Shown: piece after piece, positions 1 through 52,479 of the stretch
How positions within the stretch are numbered: position 1 is the first letter of the stretch
Layout of the letters: every line of letters starts with the position of its first letter
DNA from: Cepaea nemoralis
Lineage: Eukaryota > Mollusca > Gastropoda > Stylommatophora > Helicidae
Length of the DNA: 64,000 nt
Direction: 5' to 3'
Assembly: GCA_014155875.1 (NCBI GenBank)
Contig: JACEFZ010028306.1
Coordinates: 1 to 64,000 of the forward strand
Position numbers and translations under genes: made by a program
Notes under the pieces: generated by a model
What the model saw: only the letters and a program-made list of their open reading frames with translations
The model's database searches: none
What the model was told of the DNA's origin: nothing

Positions 1-74
1 TGGGTACCATCTTCAACTGCTCCAACTCATAAGGGAAGAAATTAAACTAGAATCAATTCTGGAAATAAGATATA

Positions 75-600
75 CTATGCACTACAACATCTACTAAAAT
101 CAAAGGCGCTATCTCAGTAACACCAAAATCACAATATACAAAACACTGATCAGACCAGTTGTGCTGTATGGCTCTGAAACCTGGAGTACAACGAAAGGAG
201 ACGAAGCCTTGCTACAAACCTTTGAGAACAAAGTTTTAAGACGCATCTTTGGACCCATTAGGGATACACAAAGTGGAGAGTGGAAAAGAAGAAGTAACAA
301 AGTACATTTATGATCTGTTTAAGTCCCCACTAATCACTGGTATCATGAAGGCTAATAGACTACAATGGCTGGGGCATATAGAAAGAATGGAAGATAATAG
401 GGAAACAAAACTCGCTTACACTCAGGAAATAAATGACCGTAGACCCCGAGGTAGACCAAGAAGACGGTGGAGAGATAATATACATACAGACCTACAAGCA
501 CTTGGAATCAACGACTAGCCAGAGAAGGTCAACCAGAGAGACGAATGGAGACGGATTGTATCTGCAACAAAGAACCTCAATGGCTCGGAACGCTGAAGAA
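75..600 (+). mobile_element. LINE ORF2 C-terminal remnant
   Basis: Broken reading frames code YGSETW, KVLRRIFG, MKANRLQWLGHIERM and RRPRGRPRRRWRD, the region downstream of the reverse transcriptase in many animal non-LTR retrotransposons. Frameshifts are present; it ends where the mariner-like TIR starts (~608). Confidence 0.75.
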
Positions 601-607
601 GAAGGAG

Positions 608-1025
608 AATACGAGGGGGCTTCAAATAATAAGCTTAATTGCTTTGTGTGTGTGTGTGTGCGTGTGTGCGCACGCGCGTGGGTGCGTGCGTGCGTGCGTG
701 TGTGTGTGTGTGTGTGTGCGTGCGCGCTTAAGTATATTCTGAAAAAGTACAGATCAAATGTATCATTTTTCGATGTAGTCATAACTGTTTTCAATGCAAG
801 TCCTCCAACGCCGATACAATGCTTGGATTTCCATTTTAAAAAAATATTCTCTTGGTCGCGTCTGTAACCACTCATGCACCACCTGCTGTACCTCTGGGTA
901 CCGAACAGTTTTGAAACTTCCTACTCCACTCACACACTTGCTGCAGGGCCGGATTAAGCCATCTTGGTGCCCTAGGCACAAACCCACATGGGTGCCCCCT
1001 ACTGCCCCGGGCCCCCGATCCTCCA
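608..1025 (-). mobile_element. Internally deleted mariner-like element, partial
   Basis: Starts with the TIR-like tacgagggggcttcaaat at ~608. On the minus strand it encodes a transposase C-terminal piece (FFKMEIQALYRRW...CIENSYDYIEK) joined to an N-terminal piece (VCEWSRKF), with the catalytic middle missing. A (GT)n tract at 645-727 sits inside it. A sister copy is at 41655-42590. It is dead. Confidence 0.65.
645..727. repeat. (GT)n/(GC)n microsatellite
   Basis: Imperfect GT dinucleotides with GC interruptions, inside a mariner remnant. Confidence 0.95.
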
Positions 1026-1400
1026 CTGACTGCTGGTATGTTCAATATTATGCAAAAAACTAACAAAGAAAAACAGTTGTGAAATATAAACACATATGTT
1101 TGTACTGTCTTGCTGGACTGACAGTCATGCATCACCATACAGGACCTTCATTCGCTGAGGAATTTCTATAGGTTTCACTCCTTTACTTATCAAAACTGGA
1201 TAACAGAACGCCGCCCCTCTCTAGTGCATCTCAAAAATGGGGCGTCCATCTTTAAAGTGTCTTTACGACGTCACCGTGTTCGTCAGCACCGTGATTTCAC
1301 GTGCTTAACTCTTGACATTCTTAACAACAATATTACACAGGAATTTCAATTGTGGTACCCTTTGAGGCCACTAAGACATTTCATAAATAAATACAGAAAG
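1026..1400. other. No gene recognised
   Basis: Unique-looking AT-rich sequence between mariner and LINE remnants; no coding signal or recognised repeat. Confidence 0.5.
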
Positions 1401-1401
1401 T

Positions 1402-1492
1402 GTTGTTTTGGCGCTCATAGAATTGAGAAGAGAAAGTAGAGACTTGAGGAGTCTCTCTTCCTTCTTCTGACTTCTATGAGCGCCAAAACAAT
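1402..1492. repeat. Inverted repeat (palindromic TIR pair)
   Basis: Arms ttttggcgctcatagaa (~1405-1421) and its complement (~1473-1489) flank a ~50-bp purine/pyrimidine spacer. The arm resembles the termini of the element at 5766-6633 (ttggcactcatagaagt), suggesting a minimal member of the same TIR family. Confidence 0.7.
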
Positions 1493-2581
1493 ACTACGCG
1501 TGTTTATTTATTAACAATAATATTGACAATAATAATTAACAGCGAAAATGGAGAACCATACGTGAACAAAACAAATCCTAATAATGGAAGGCCTTATTTC
1601 GAACAACTTCTCAACATCCCATCAGAATGTCACAGAAATTCAAGAAACCTCTACAGAATGTCACCGAAGAACTAGAACCAGGACATACTAAAAGAAGAAA
1701 TTATAGAAGCCATCAGATTAGCCCCATTGAACAAATCACCGTGACAGGATGCAAATACCAATGACTAATTAGAGGCAGTAGAAGTAATTAGAACAGCTTG
1801 GCTACATAGACTATTCAACCATGTTTGGGTAGAACAACAGACACCACGAGACTGGGGAAACGCCATAATTATCCCAATTTGGAAAAACAAAGGCAGCAAA
1901 AGAGACTGCACACATACAGAGGCATTTCACTGTTGAGTCATACTGGGAAAATATTTTGCAAAATTCTAGAAAAAAAGATTACGATACTACTTTAGAACCC
2001 CAGCTAAGCGAAACACAAGCTTGGATTTAGGAAAACAAAGATGCACAGATGCCATTTTGCTCTTAGGAAAACTTATAGAAAAATCAATCGAATTCAATGA
2101 AACACTCTACTTAGCCTTTGTCGACCAAGAAAAAGGCATTCGATAGAGTAGATAGAAACAAGCTGTGGAAATCCTTAAACAATATGGAGTGAGTACACAT
2201 CTAACAAACCTATGTAGAAGTTTATACAACAACAGTGAATGCATAGTGAGATAGTGAGAGCAACTGGAGGACACTCACCTTCACCATAAGATCTGGAGTA
2301 CGACAAGGTTGTGTCCTGTCCCTCTCTTGTTCATAACATATATAGACAACATATGTAAAGAAACCAGCCAAGCAGAGACAGCAATAATACCGCATGACGA
2401 GAACAAAGAAGAAGAACCATCTGCAAATCTAACCATTAGAGAACTCCTGTTTGCGGATGACAAAGCACTAATAGCAAAATCAGAAGCTGAATTATAAGAC
2501 CACGTGAATAGTCTAAACGAAATTGTAGGGAACATAACATGAAAATTAGCACAAGCAAAACAGAGGTAATGACTATAACTA

Positions 2582-2840
2582 ACTATGATGGATAGCGTTG
2601 TGGTATTCTGTTGTGATAATTTGGTGTGTCCAGTGTGTGCCGCGTGGTTACACACCCGCTTCACACGCGTGATCCGGGACTGTTTCCGGATCCGGTCAGG
2701 GATATGCACTACTGACGAGCTCAAACGAGGGCGAAACTCGAGTCTAGTGCTTCCATTTTGACGTGGATAGGCCTTAAGTTCATACCAGAATGCGATCGGC
2801 GTTGCCAGTAGTGGGTTGTGCTCAATATTTAAAGAAGAAC
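2582..2840 (+). mobile_element. Short non-coding element carrying a hammerhead ribozyme (retrozyme/Penelope-LTR-like)
   Basis: About 250 bp interrupt the LINE reading frame between TEVMTIT and LEQVKSFKYLGS. It is non-coding, GC-richer than its surroundings, and contains a complete type I hammerhead core at 2706-2750. In metazoans such motifs are known in Penelope-like elements and small retrozyme-like retroelements; assignment to either is an inference. No second ribozyme copy or clear target duplication is seen. Confidence 0.6.
2706..2750 (+). ncRNA. Type I hammerhead self-cleaving ribozyme
   Basis: The conserved core is complete: CUGACGA at 2712-2718, GAA at 2733-2735 followed by A15.1 at 2736. 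Stem I is 2706-2711 (GCACUA) with 2745-2750 (UAGUGC), six perfect pairs. Stem II is 2719-2722 (GCUC) with 2729-2732 (GGGC), loop AAACGA. Stem III is 2736-2739 (ACUC) with 2740-2743 (GAGU), a palindrome with no loop, as in dimer-acting short-stem-III hammerheads. Predicted cleavage is after C2744 (GUC). All essential bases are present. Confidence 0.85.
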
Positions 2841-3616
2841 AAACAACAACAATTCACCTAAACGAACACCCCTTGAACAAGTAAAGAGTTTCAAGTACCT
2901 AGGAAGTATAATATCATCAAATGGCAGATCAGAAGACGAGGATCGAAAATAGGTGCAATAAGGCAAATCAACTCACTGGACAATGGCACCAATACTAAAG
3001 AACAAACACGTATCAATAACTACTAAGAAAGCACTTTACAACACAATCTTCCTGCTAACTCTATGCTACCAATGCCAAACCTGGACAATGACAGAAAAAG
3101 AGAAAAGAAAAATCACAATAACAGAAATGAGGTTCCTGAGAAGAATACTCAACGTATCAAGAAGAGATAAGATCAGAAATGAAGAAACCAGGACTAAAGT
3201 GGGGGGTTAAAGCAGCACTAGATTTTATCAGAAAGCAGCAAGTCAAATGGTTTGGCCATGCAAGTAGGTTACCAGTCAACAGCATACCACAACAGGCAAT
3301 GATGTACAGACCAGATGGAATCAGAGGAAGAGGCCGACCACGTAAACGTTGGACGGAGGGAATAGCAGAGTCCATGGGAATATCGATATATGAAGCCCAT
3401 AATCGGGCACTCTCACGAAGTTTATACTTCACCTCGACACCGCAAGGTACAAGAGGAGCATGATGAGATGAGATGAGAATATTGACAGGTTACAAGATTA
3501 TGGCGGGATTGATGTAATCTGTATCACACTTTTATGGTTTTTCATGTGAAGCCCCCCCCCCCCCCTTTTCGAATATTTATTAATCGTTAGAATTGAATGT
3601 ACTAAGTTGTATGTCT

Positions 3617-3850
3617 TATGAGAGTCTTCGTGGTGAAGCGATCAAGCCGTCTGACACGGGCTCCGAAGGTTGTGGGTTCGATTATGGGCCGCGTCCTTCG
3701 ATTAACGAGTGCATGTTTTGGAGACGCCTGGGGATCGTGGCTGGAGCTACGGAGTTCGTGCTTTGTGCGACGCTTTCCACGCTGCGGAAAGAGACTGATT
3801 GATATGGGATAAAACCCGGTGCAATGAAGTCGACCCTATCAACTTGCAAG
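3617..3850 (+). mobile_element. tRNA-derived SINE, family B
   Basis: tRNA-like head with A-box-like TGGTGAAGCGATCAAGCC and B box GGTTCGATTAT, then the family body (GGAGCTACGGAGTTCGTGCTTTGTGCGACGC is cut here to its key words) and tail GGGATAAAACCCGGTGCAATGAAGTCGACCC. Other copies: 8480-8702(-), 13938-14170(+), 19447-19680(+), 36712-36925(-). Confidence 0.75.
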
Positions 3851-3943
3851 CGTCTTTTTTTTTTTAAATGTATTATTATATGAATATTCAGACGGTACAG
3901 TCAATAATTGTATCATCACATAACGACAGCCATGAACACTTAC

Positions 3944-45212
<41,269 letters not shown>

Positions 45213-45299
45213 CGTGTGTGGAACTCGGGCTCAGAGATCTGAAAACAAGATTGCAAATGAAATCTGTCCTGGGAAGGTCAAGGGTGTAATAATAGCATC

Positions 45300-45712
45300 C
45301 GTCACACCAACTTTATGCAACCAGTGTTGAACTTGGACATGAACAAAATCAACACCTGCGAGATGAGATGCTTGAGGAGAGCTGACAGCTTAACTATCCG
45401 AGACCGAGAAATAAATGCTGGTATTAGACAGACAGTGGGATTAACACCGTGTGCCTCATTTATTGAAAGACAGAAGATCAAATGGTTTGGCCATCTCGTT
45501 AGAATGCAACACCATCAACTACCAGCACTAGTGCTACATCAAAGAGGATTTGACACGGGAGCAAGAGGACACATGAGAAGAAAGTTGTTCGACGACATCA
45601 AAGACACTGTACAATCACACAGAATGACACTATCCAGTGCAACATATCGGGTGCTGGAACGCCAACAATTCCTCCCGACGACGCTTGAAGGTAGAAGTGG
45701 AATATGATGATA
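45300..45712 (+). mobile_element. LINE ORF2 C-terminus, open for 130 codons
   Basis: MRCLRRADSLTIRDREINAG, IKWFGHLVRMQHHQLP, RGHMRRKLFDDIKDTVQ and MTLSSATYRVLERQQFLP: the post-RT segment without stops, then a (GAT)n tail. It begins ~60 bp upstream of exon 1. Confidence 0.8.
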
Positions 45713-45715
45713 ACT

Positions 45716-45780
<65 letters not shown>

Positions 45781-45785
45781 GGTGA
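45713..45785. repeat. (GAT)n(GGT)n microsatellite
   Basis: LINE-tail-like trinucleotide tract between two LINE fragments. Confidence 0.95.
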
Positions 45786-45799
45786 TAGTGATGGGTGTA

Positions 45800-46260
45800 A
45801 ATCGTGAACAATGAGCAGACAAGCTGAAAAGCATCTAATGGCAGTGGAAATGTGGTTTCTGAGGAAAATGCAAAGAAGACCATGGACAGACAGAAACACC
45901 AATCAGCAAGTCCTACAAGAAACAAATGCAAACCAAGCGTTTTGTTCTCTAATGATTAGAGAAATTAGACGTAGAAAGTTAAGATTTTCGCGCACGTTAT
46001 CAGAAGAAATACACTGGAGAAGGATGTGACAACTGGCAGGATTGTATGGGGAAATAACAAGGGGAATGCAGATAGATAAATATCTGGATGGCTTGACCAT
46101 ATGGCATACTCGATACAAAACCACGGAGCTTTTTAACGACTCTAGAGATCGTGCGAGATGGTGAAACATTCGTCTACGCTTATCAGCATGACACATGATG
46201 ACGATGACGTCCGTTCGTGTGTTGCCGCTTCCTAAAGGGTAGATCAATAATAGTCAAATT
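45800..46260 (+). mobile_element. LINE ORF2 C-terminus remnant
   Basis: MSRQAEKHLMAVEMWFLRKMQRRPWTDRNTNQQVLQE (in pieces), IRRRKLRFSRTL, then a degraded RWxNIRLRLSAxHMM end. Confidence 0.82.
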
Positions 46261-46639
46261 GTAGAACTCCGGAGTATGTCGTCAAATTCAACTCATGAGA
46301 GTTTATCTGAGATCGGCTCTTTCACACTGTAGGAGAAAGCAACCAGCCGCCACCCTAACATTGGCCTCCAGAGTGTTGGCGGGAGTGGTTATCTAAGAGT
46401 CTCGGGGACAAGAGAAGAACACAGAAGAAGAATCACAACTTCAGACTGAAGGTGGGCGACACATAAATGACCAGCAGGCCAAGCAAAAGCCGCACTTCAG
46501 AAGATGAACAGTATCTTACACAATCAGTCACTTTAATTGAATGTCAGACAGACAGCATTTAAATGATGTGTCGAACCTGTTTTGTCGTCGTCGCCGTCCT
46601 CGCCGTCGCCGCCGCGGCCGCCGCCGTCGTTGTCGTCGT

Positions 46640-47345
46640 CGTCAGTGATACAGTGTGAGAACTATAGTGTAGTCAGTTGTAACAGTGTGAGAACTATATT
46701 GCAGTTAGTCATGCACTTGAGATCTATAGTGTAGTCGGTGATACAAGTGAAAACTATAGTGTTGTCAGTGATACAGTGTGAGAACTATAGTGTAGTTAGT
46801 GATACAGTGGAAGAACTATAGTGTGGTAGTGATACAGTGTGAGAACTATAGTGTAGTCAGTGAAACCGTGTGAGAACTATAGAACAGTGTGAGAACTATA
46901 GTGTAGTCAGTGAAACAGTGTGAGAACTATAGAACTGTGTGAGAACAATAGTGTAGTCAGTGATACAGTGTGAGAACTATAGTGTAGTCAGTGAAACAGT
47001 GTGAGAACTATAGTGTAGTCAGTGATACAGTGTGAGAACTATAGTGTAGTCAGTGAAACAGTGTGAGAACAATAGTGTAGTCAGTGAAACAGTGTGAGAA
47101 CTATAGTGTAGTCAGTGATACAGTGTGAGAACTATAGTGTAGTCAGTGATACAGTGTGAGAACTATAGTGCAGTCAGTGAAACAGAGTGAGAACTATAGT
47201 GTAGTCAGTGATACAGTGTGAGAACCATGGTGTAGTTAGTGATACAGTGTGAGAACTATAGTGTAGTCAGTGAAACAGTGTGAGAAAATATAGTGTAGTC
47301 GGTGAAACAGTGTGAGAACTATAGCGTAGTCAGTGATACAGTATG
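46640..47345. repeat. 31-bp minisatellite, first block
   Basis: About 22 copies of gtcagtgatacagtgtgagaactatagtgta. The array continues at 48088-48355 after a ~740-bp insertion. Confidence 0.92.
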
Positions 47346-48087
47346 ACTTTTACAAGGCGATATGCCTGGTTGTCAGTAGGCTGAGGCTGATAAAAGAGAG
47401 CATGTTACTAGATAGGTTTTCATGTAAACTTGAACGCTAGTCGAAACGCACCAAATGGTCACCACTCTGACGTAAAGAAAACTGAGAAATAGTAGGGTGG
47501 TAGCCACAACCAGCGAGGCAGTTACATTCTGGAGTCCATCAAGTAAGGAGGTGATAGTATTTGTAACTGGATTACATCTGGGAAGTTAGTAATGGACCAC
47601 CAAAAAGAAAGAGGTATCTTTATCATATTTTGAGAATTTTATCTGGGAAGAAATAGCAATCAATATTCAGGAACTCGATATGAGTTTAGGAACGAAGAAG
47701 GATAGAATTGAAAATTGAACTTCGGACAACCTTGTCAAGGATGTATTTTATAACTGACCATTTTTTGTTACAACTGAGATATGATTCTGCTCCTTTATCT
47801 TTTGTATATCGCCAGTTGTACTGAAACATCTCCCCGGAGGAAAGAAAAGCTTTAATAAAGAAAGGCAAAACTCGACGACGGATATTAATGTCTTCATGCA
47901 AAGTTATTTGAGTTGCCTGCTTTTGAATTGGTTTCAAATTGAACGATATGTTCCGGAACTTTTGAAGACTATTATCATGGTGGTAAAATCTCCTTCACCT
48001 ACTATCAAAACCGGTCTCCTACAGATTCCTTGCGTAATCTCGTCGCAACGTCTGGACCGCATTGGGGCGGTGAGGCTGTACACTGTG
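47346..48087. mobile_element. Unidentified insertion inside the 31-bp array
   Basis: About 740 bp with no array units. The minus strand is open for ~83 codons (47686-47937) but shows no domain I recognise. Insertion in the array suggests a mobile element. Confidence 0.45.
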
Positions 48088-48355
48088 ACACAGTGATACA
48101 AGTGAGAACTATAGTGTATTCAGTGATACAGTGTGAGAACTATAGTGTAGTCGGTGATACAGCTTGAGAACTATAGTGTAGTCGGTGATACAGTGTGAGA
48201 ACTATAGTCTAGTCGGTGATACAGTGTGAGAACTATAGTCTAGTCGGTGATACAGTGTGAGAACTATAGTGTAGTTAGTGATACAGTGTGGGAACTATAG
48301 TGTAGTCGGTGATACAATGTGAGAACTATAGTGTGGTCAGTGATACAAAGTGTAG
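48088..48355. repeat. 31-bp minisatellite, second block
   Basis: About 8 copies of the unit gtcggtgatacagtgtgagaactatagtgta. Confidence 0.92.
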
Positions 48356-48469
48356 GAACAAACCATGTTATAGACATGAATGTACATGTAATGATAAACA
48401 TTCACATAAGTGACGGTTCAAAGCAAGTGTTAAAGAATACGCAGTCAGTAAGTATAACAACTGGAAACT

Positions 48470-48760
48470 ATAGGCAAGGCCACATTATGATAAGATAAAA
48501 ACTTTAACATGTTGTGACAACCAGACAGGTTTTCGGACAGAGAGATAGAGAAAGACAACGAGAGACAATTCTGAACAGTCCTGTGTCATGGCACGGAAAA
48601 TAGTCACATGAACTGATCCATGCAGTCGGAGATTGTAATTTGTGGGGAAGCATGATCGCCCACGCCAGCCGGCAGGGCACTTGATGAGCAACGTCGGAAT
48701 TCCAACAAACTGCCGATAAATACCTACACTTCCTGGCTGAATAAACAAGCAACCTCAGCC
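48470..48760 (+). mobile_element. LINE ORF2 C-terminus remnant
   Basis: Reads HVVTTRQVFGQRDRERQRETI, SPVSWHGK and WGSMIAHASRQGT across frameshifts, as in 36990-37620. Confidence 0.7.
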
Positions 48761-49350
48761 GACAGGGAAGATAGTGGGGCGCGGAACAGGATGCATTGTC
48801 ACAGAATGCAAAGAATAGATAGATAACTGTAAGGTCCTGTTAGTGACGAGACAGAAACGGGTTGCTTAACTTGCCCCTGACATCCTATACGGACAACGAA
48901 ACCCCTTATCTACTTTGTATCTATACACGAGGATTTTATGTGAACTTTAGGGATAGCGTAGGTTGATAATGAAATATCTTAAAGCTGTAGAACAAACATA
49001 GCCTGTCTTATGTGATGTCCAAGGACACTATTACATGTCTCTTAAGGGGTAGTGGGTGTACGTTTCTAGACCTATATTTTTGTTGTCCAATCAGAGCTTG
49101 GTTTTCGGTGTGGTCGGTACCACGGTGGTCGTTTTAACTTTTCAAGCATATTCTCTATACCTATTCTAGGCTGAGTCGATCAGGGGGATGGGGTGGTTGA
49201 ATAAGTCAAGTTTAAAGATCCTCCCTGTTGTGGTTTCAAAGCCACGTTCAACAGGCTTATAGGCGAGCGTCCAGCAAATATGCCACCGCGGATGCCATCC
49301 ATGTGTGCTGGCAGTCTTATACACAAGTAAACTTGATTTGCGTAAATGCT

Positions 49351-50356
49351 AATAGATCTATCTATATCTATAAAACGGAGTGTATGTTTGTTTGTTTGTG
49401 GGTTTGTGGATTTGGATGCGTTCGATAACGGTACATCCGATTGAGATGAAATTTTCTACACGTCTTCCTTTCATTCCTGTGCAACCGACTATAATAATTT
49501 CTTAATGTAAAATCTTCGACTTATTTAATAACATTTACTTTTCCATTTTCATTATATAATGTCTATATAGCAGGGGGACTTCACTCTAGAAAAGTTATTT
49601 CAAGGGGCATAACTTTTAATAACATTTCTATATACTTTATAGTCATATTGTTGGACTTACCTGCACTATTGTTAAACTCTTTGTCTATAGTTATTTTTAG
49701 GCATATGAGTTATATTAAATAATGATATAATCTTTAAGGTATTTTTAAAGTTTGCATAAAAATAATGCATTATGCATAACATTTTAACCCATCTTTTTCT
49801 GCTTACAAAACTTATCAACTGTCATGTCGGTGATTAAAAACAGTTTTCATTAAAAATAATAAATGGTGTGTGGAAGGACATTCTTTTAAGTTACTGTGCG
49901 CCAGGAGCTGGGCGAAACCACGCCGGGTCAGATAGATAGACAGATAGTCGGGAACGGAAGCTTATTTGACTACTTATATGAATGAATTAAATGACATGCT
50001 CCCCACCAGGGACTGGGTGAAGCCGGGCCGGGACAGACAGACAGACAGATAGACAGACAAACAGATAGTCGGGAACGGGAGAGCTTATATGACTACGTAT
50101 ATGAATAAAATGAGATGCTCCCCACCAGGGACTGGGTGAAGCAGGGTCAGACAGACAGACAGACAGATAGTCGGGAACGGGAGAGCTTATATGACTACTT
50201 ATATTAATTAAATGAGATGCTCCCCACCAGGGACTGGGTGAAGCCGGGCCGGGTCAGCCAGACAGACAGACAGACAGACAAACAAGCAGACAGACAGACT
50301 GATAGATAGATAGATCCCCTCCAGGGCCTGGGCGAAGCCGGGCCGGGTCAGCTAGT
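49351..50356 (+). mobile_element. Helitron-like non-autonomous element (candidate)
   Basis: Begins tctatctatatctataaaacggagtgtatg and ends ccgggtcagctagt, i.e. CTAGT (CTRRT) after a GC-rich hairpin-capable gggcgaagccgggcc. The terminal block is repeated five times (near 49898, 50000, 50122, 50226, 50318), each followed by (GACA)n and a tcgggaacgggagagcttatatgac spacer. Tandem terminal cores plus microsatellites are known in Helitron-related molluscan elements; the assignment is an inference. Confidence 0.5.
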
Positions 50357-50369
50357 ATTTTATAAACCA

Positions 50370-50515
50370 ATCACAGCGAAATAAATATTTTGATGGCTTG
50401 GTCACGTGGTATGGACGAGACAAGGAGAAGAGCTGAATCACGACTCTGGTAGTAGAGTGAAATGGCGAAACATGACCGCCCGCGCTTACCGGCATGGCAC
50501 ATGATGATGATGTGT
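50370..50515 (+). mobile_element. LINE 3' end fragment
   Basis: Words WLGHVV, HDSGSRVKWRNMTARAYRHGT and a (GATGAT) tail. Confidence 0.65.
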
Positions 50516-50519
50516 CGGC

Positions 50520-50690
50520 AGTCTGTGGTCGGTATCACACCGGTCGTCTTTACTTCTACGGAGATTTACTGGTGTCCATTATAGACTGGCCCAACCTGAG
50601 AGGCCAGATCAATTGTACAATTCCGCCCCTGTGTGGTTTCGACCCCATGACCACCAGACGACAGGCGTGCGTAAAAACATCACAACACCA
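50520..50690 (-). mobile_element. tRNA-derived SINE, family E (partial)
   Basis: B-box-like GGTCATGGGGTCGAAACC on the minus strand near 50650; body caacctgagaggccagatcaattgtac. Confidence 0.5.
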
Positions 50691-50819
50691 CCGTGTCCCT
50701 CATCCGTATGTGCTGTTCTGACCTATAATCTGTCTACATCATAAAATGATTTTCCAAAGATGTGAAGTTTCAGTACAAGTTGTGTACACCCCGCTACTTT
50801 CTGACTTGTGTTTTTTCCC

Positions 50820-51000
50820 GTTGGATTTGAACTCGAGCGTAGTTTTCATAGTGATACTAATCCTGCTATTAGTTGCAACTACGAATGAGTGCACTTGACT
50901 GAATTTTGCGTGTGGATTAGTATCCCCTATTATCAGTGTCGCTCGCCATCAGTCGAACCCATTTCGACTTCTTACGATCTTGTAATTTATTCAAAACAAT
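50820..51000 (-). mobile_element. tRNA-derived SINE, family D (partial)
   Basis: Plus-strand words gttggatttgaactcgagcgtag, gaatgagtgcacttgactgaattttgcgtgtggattag and cgctcgccatcagtcgaacccatttcgac. Confidence 0.75.
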
Positions 51001-51228
51001 GTTTACACGTAATTAATTTAAATAACGAAGACACAAACAATAGAATGCACGATTTATTGCCCGGAATATTTCGCTGCGTCTCGTCAGTTACACTCTGCTT
51101 ACATCTTACAGCTTCTATTCTGTTCTGATACTTGCCGTCTTAACAGACGACAGTTTGTTACATTTTGCTTTAAAAATAGCACAAAGCCTGGGCTGAATTG
51201 TAGAGACCATGTGCTGCCCGTGCTGCAT

Positions 51229-51230
<2 letters not shown>

Positions 51231-51318
<88 letters not shown>
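51231..51318. repeat. (CT)n microsatellite
   Basis: 44 uninterrupted CT units. Confidence 0.98.
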
Positions 51319-51319
<1 letters not shown>

Positions 51320-51689
51320 ACCTGTCTAGTTTACTCCAGAGGAAAGGTAACACCAATACATCTGGAACAAGACCAGCTGCAGAAGCTGCCGGGTCATCAA
51401 AGCAATGCTCTCTCTAATTGTCCGCCTGTCGGAGATTCCAGTCCTAGACCAGTTATCGATCAAGGCTTAGGGCCTGATCTGCTCTGCCATGACACTTATA
51501 CTTTAAGTTGCATTTCCACCCACCAGGATAAGGCTTGTACCCTCCCAATTGCGCTCCTCCACCCGAAGCCGTTAGCACAAAGATGGTGTTTGGGTTTGGT
51601 GAGTGCCGCCAAACATTCAGCGCTAACAGAAAGCAGATAGTACCGTCTACTGCCATACCGTAGCTCAGTTATATCTAAGACCATGCTAT

Positions 51690-52340
51690 TACAGCCTAGC
51701 ATGCAACAAATGATGTGCCAATCTGTTTACAAGCGACACGCTATGAAATTAAACCACTTCCATGCCGTCTGCCTTAGGAAGCTATTGAAGATTAAATGGC
51801 AAGACAAGATCCCAGACACTGAAGTCCTAGAAAGAGCATCCATGCCCAGTATCCACACTCTACTAATAAAGAATCAGATTCGCTGGGCCGGACACTTGAC
51901 TCGCATGGCAGATCACAAGCTCCCTAAACGAATTTTTTTTTTTACGGCGAGCTGCGTTGCGATAAACGCTCCTAAGGCGGTTAGAGGAAACGCTTTAAAG
52001 ACACTCTGAAGATCTCAATAAAAGCTTTTGGAATTAATCATGACACTTGGGAGACTGGTGCCAAAGACCAAAACTCGTGGCGTATATCATTACGCAAGGG
52101 TGCAGTCACTTGTGAAGCAATCAGAACTGCAAGAGCTGTGAAAAGAAGGCTGGACAGAAAAACCACTGCAGGAGATCCTCCTCCTGGAAAGTCAAGCATT
52201 CATTGCCCAGATTGTCACAGAACATTTTGAGCCAAAATAGGCCTTATCAGCCATCATAGTACCCACGGCTCAATACTTTCAAACCCACTGGATGAAGTGA
52301 ATGGTCATCAGCCATTCTTGATGGCCAAACAACAACACAT
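51690..52340 (+). mobile_element. LINE ORF2 C-terminus with zinc finger, remnant
   Basis: RKLLKIKWQDKIPDTEVLERAS, QIRWAGHLTRMADHKLPKRI, then (frameshifted) KAFGINHDTWETGAKDQNSWR and CPDCHRTF-KIGLISHH, the same C2H2-type end as the LINE at 21100-25430. A poly-T insertion at 51931 breaks the frame. Confidence 0.8.
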
Positions 52341-52479
52341 CTAACAGGCATACACAGCTGAATCTAGCTGACTATAGTTACAATGAAAGTGATACTACTG
52401 CGTTTGCCAGCGCGGACATTTGCAATTTTCAAATTCAACCATTTTACCAACTTAAAATAGAGAGGAGGTCAGCATGAAC

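Larger units (their letters stand above)
1620..3480 (+). mobile_element. LINE ORF2 reverse transcriptase remnant
   Basis: Pieces of a degraded reverse transcriptase: NKSP linker, WGNAIIIPIWKNKGSKRDC, AFVDQEKG (from DYEKAFD), SGVRQGCVLS, LLFADDKAL and, after an insertion at ~2582-2840, LEQVKSFKYLGSIISSNGRSE, LCYQCQTWTM, MRFLRRILNVSRRDKIRNE and VKWFGHASRL...GRGRPRKRW. Many stops and frameshifts. The 3' end is a TGATGAGATGAGATGAG tail at ~3458-3478. Same family as 14330-14950(-) and 40435-40800(-). Confidence 0.85.

Noticed and set aside
945..1025. Possible hAT-type end (cagggccggattaagcc ... ggtgccctaggcac)
   Set aside because: Suggestive of a known style of transposon terminus, but no matching second end or target duplication was found.
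1..3943. Search for the missing last transporter exon
   Set aside because: The minus strand between 1 and 3943 holds no splice-flanked helix like the family's last transmembrane segment; it is LINE, SINE and mariner sequence.
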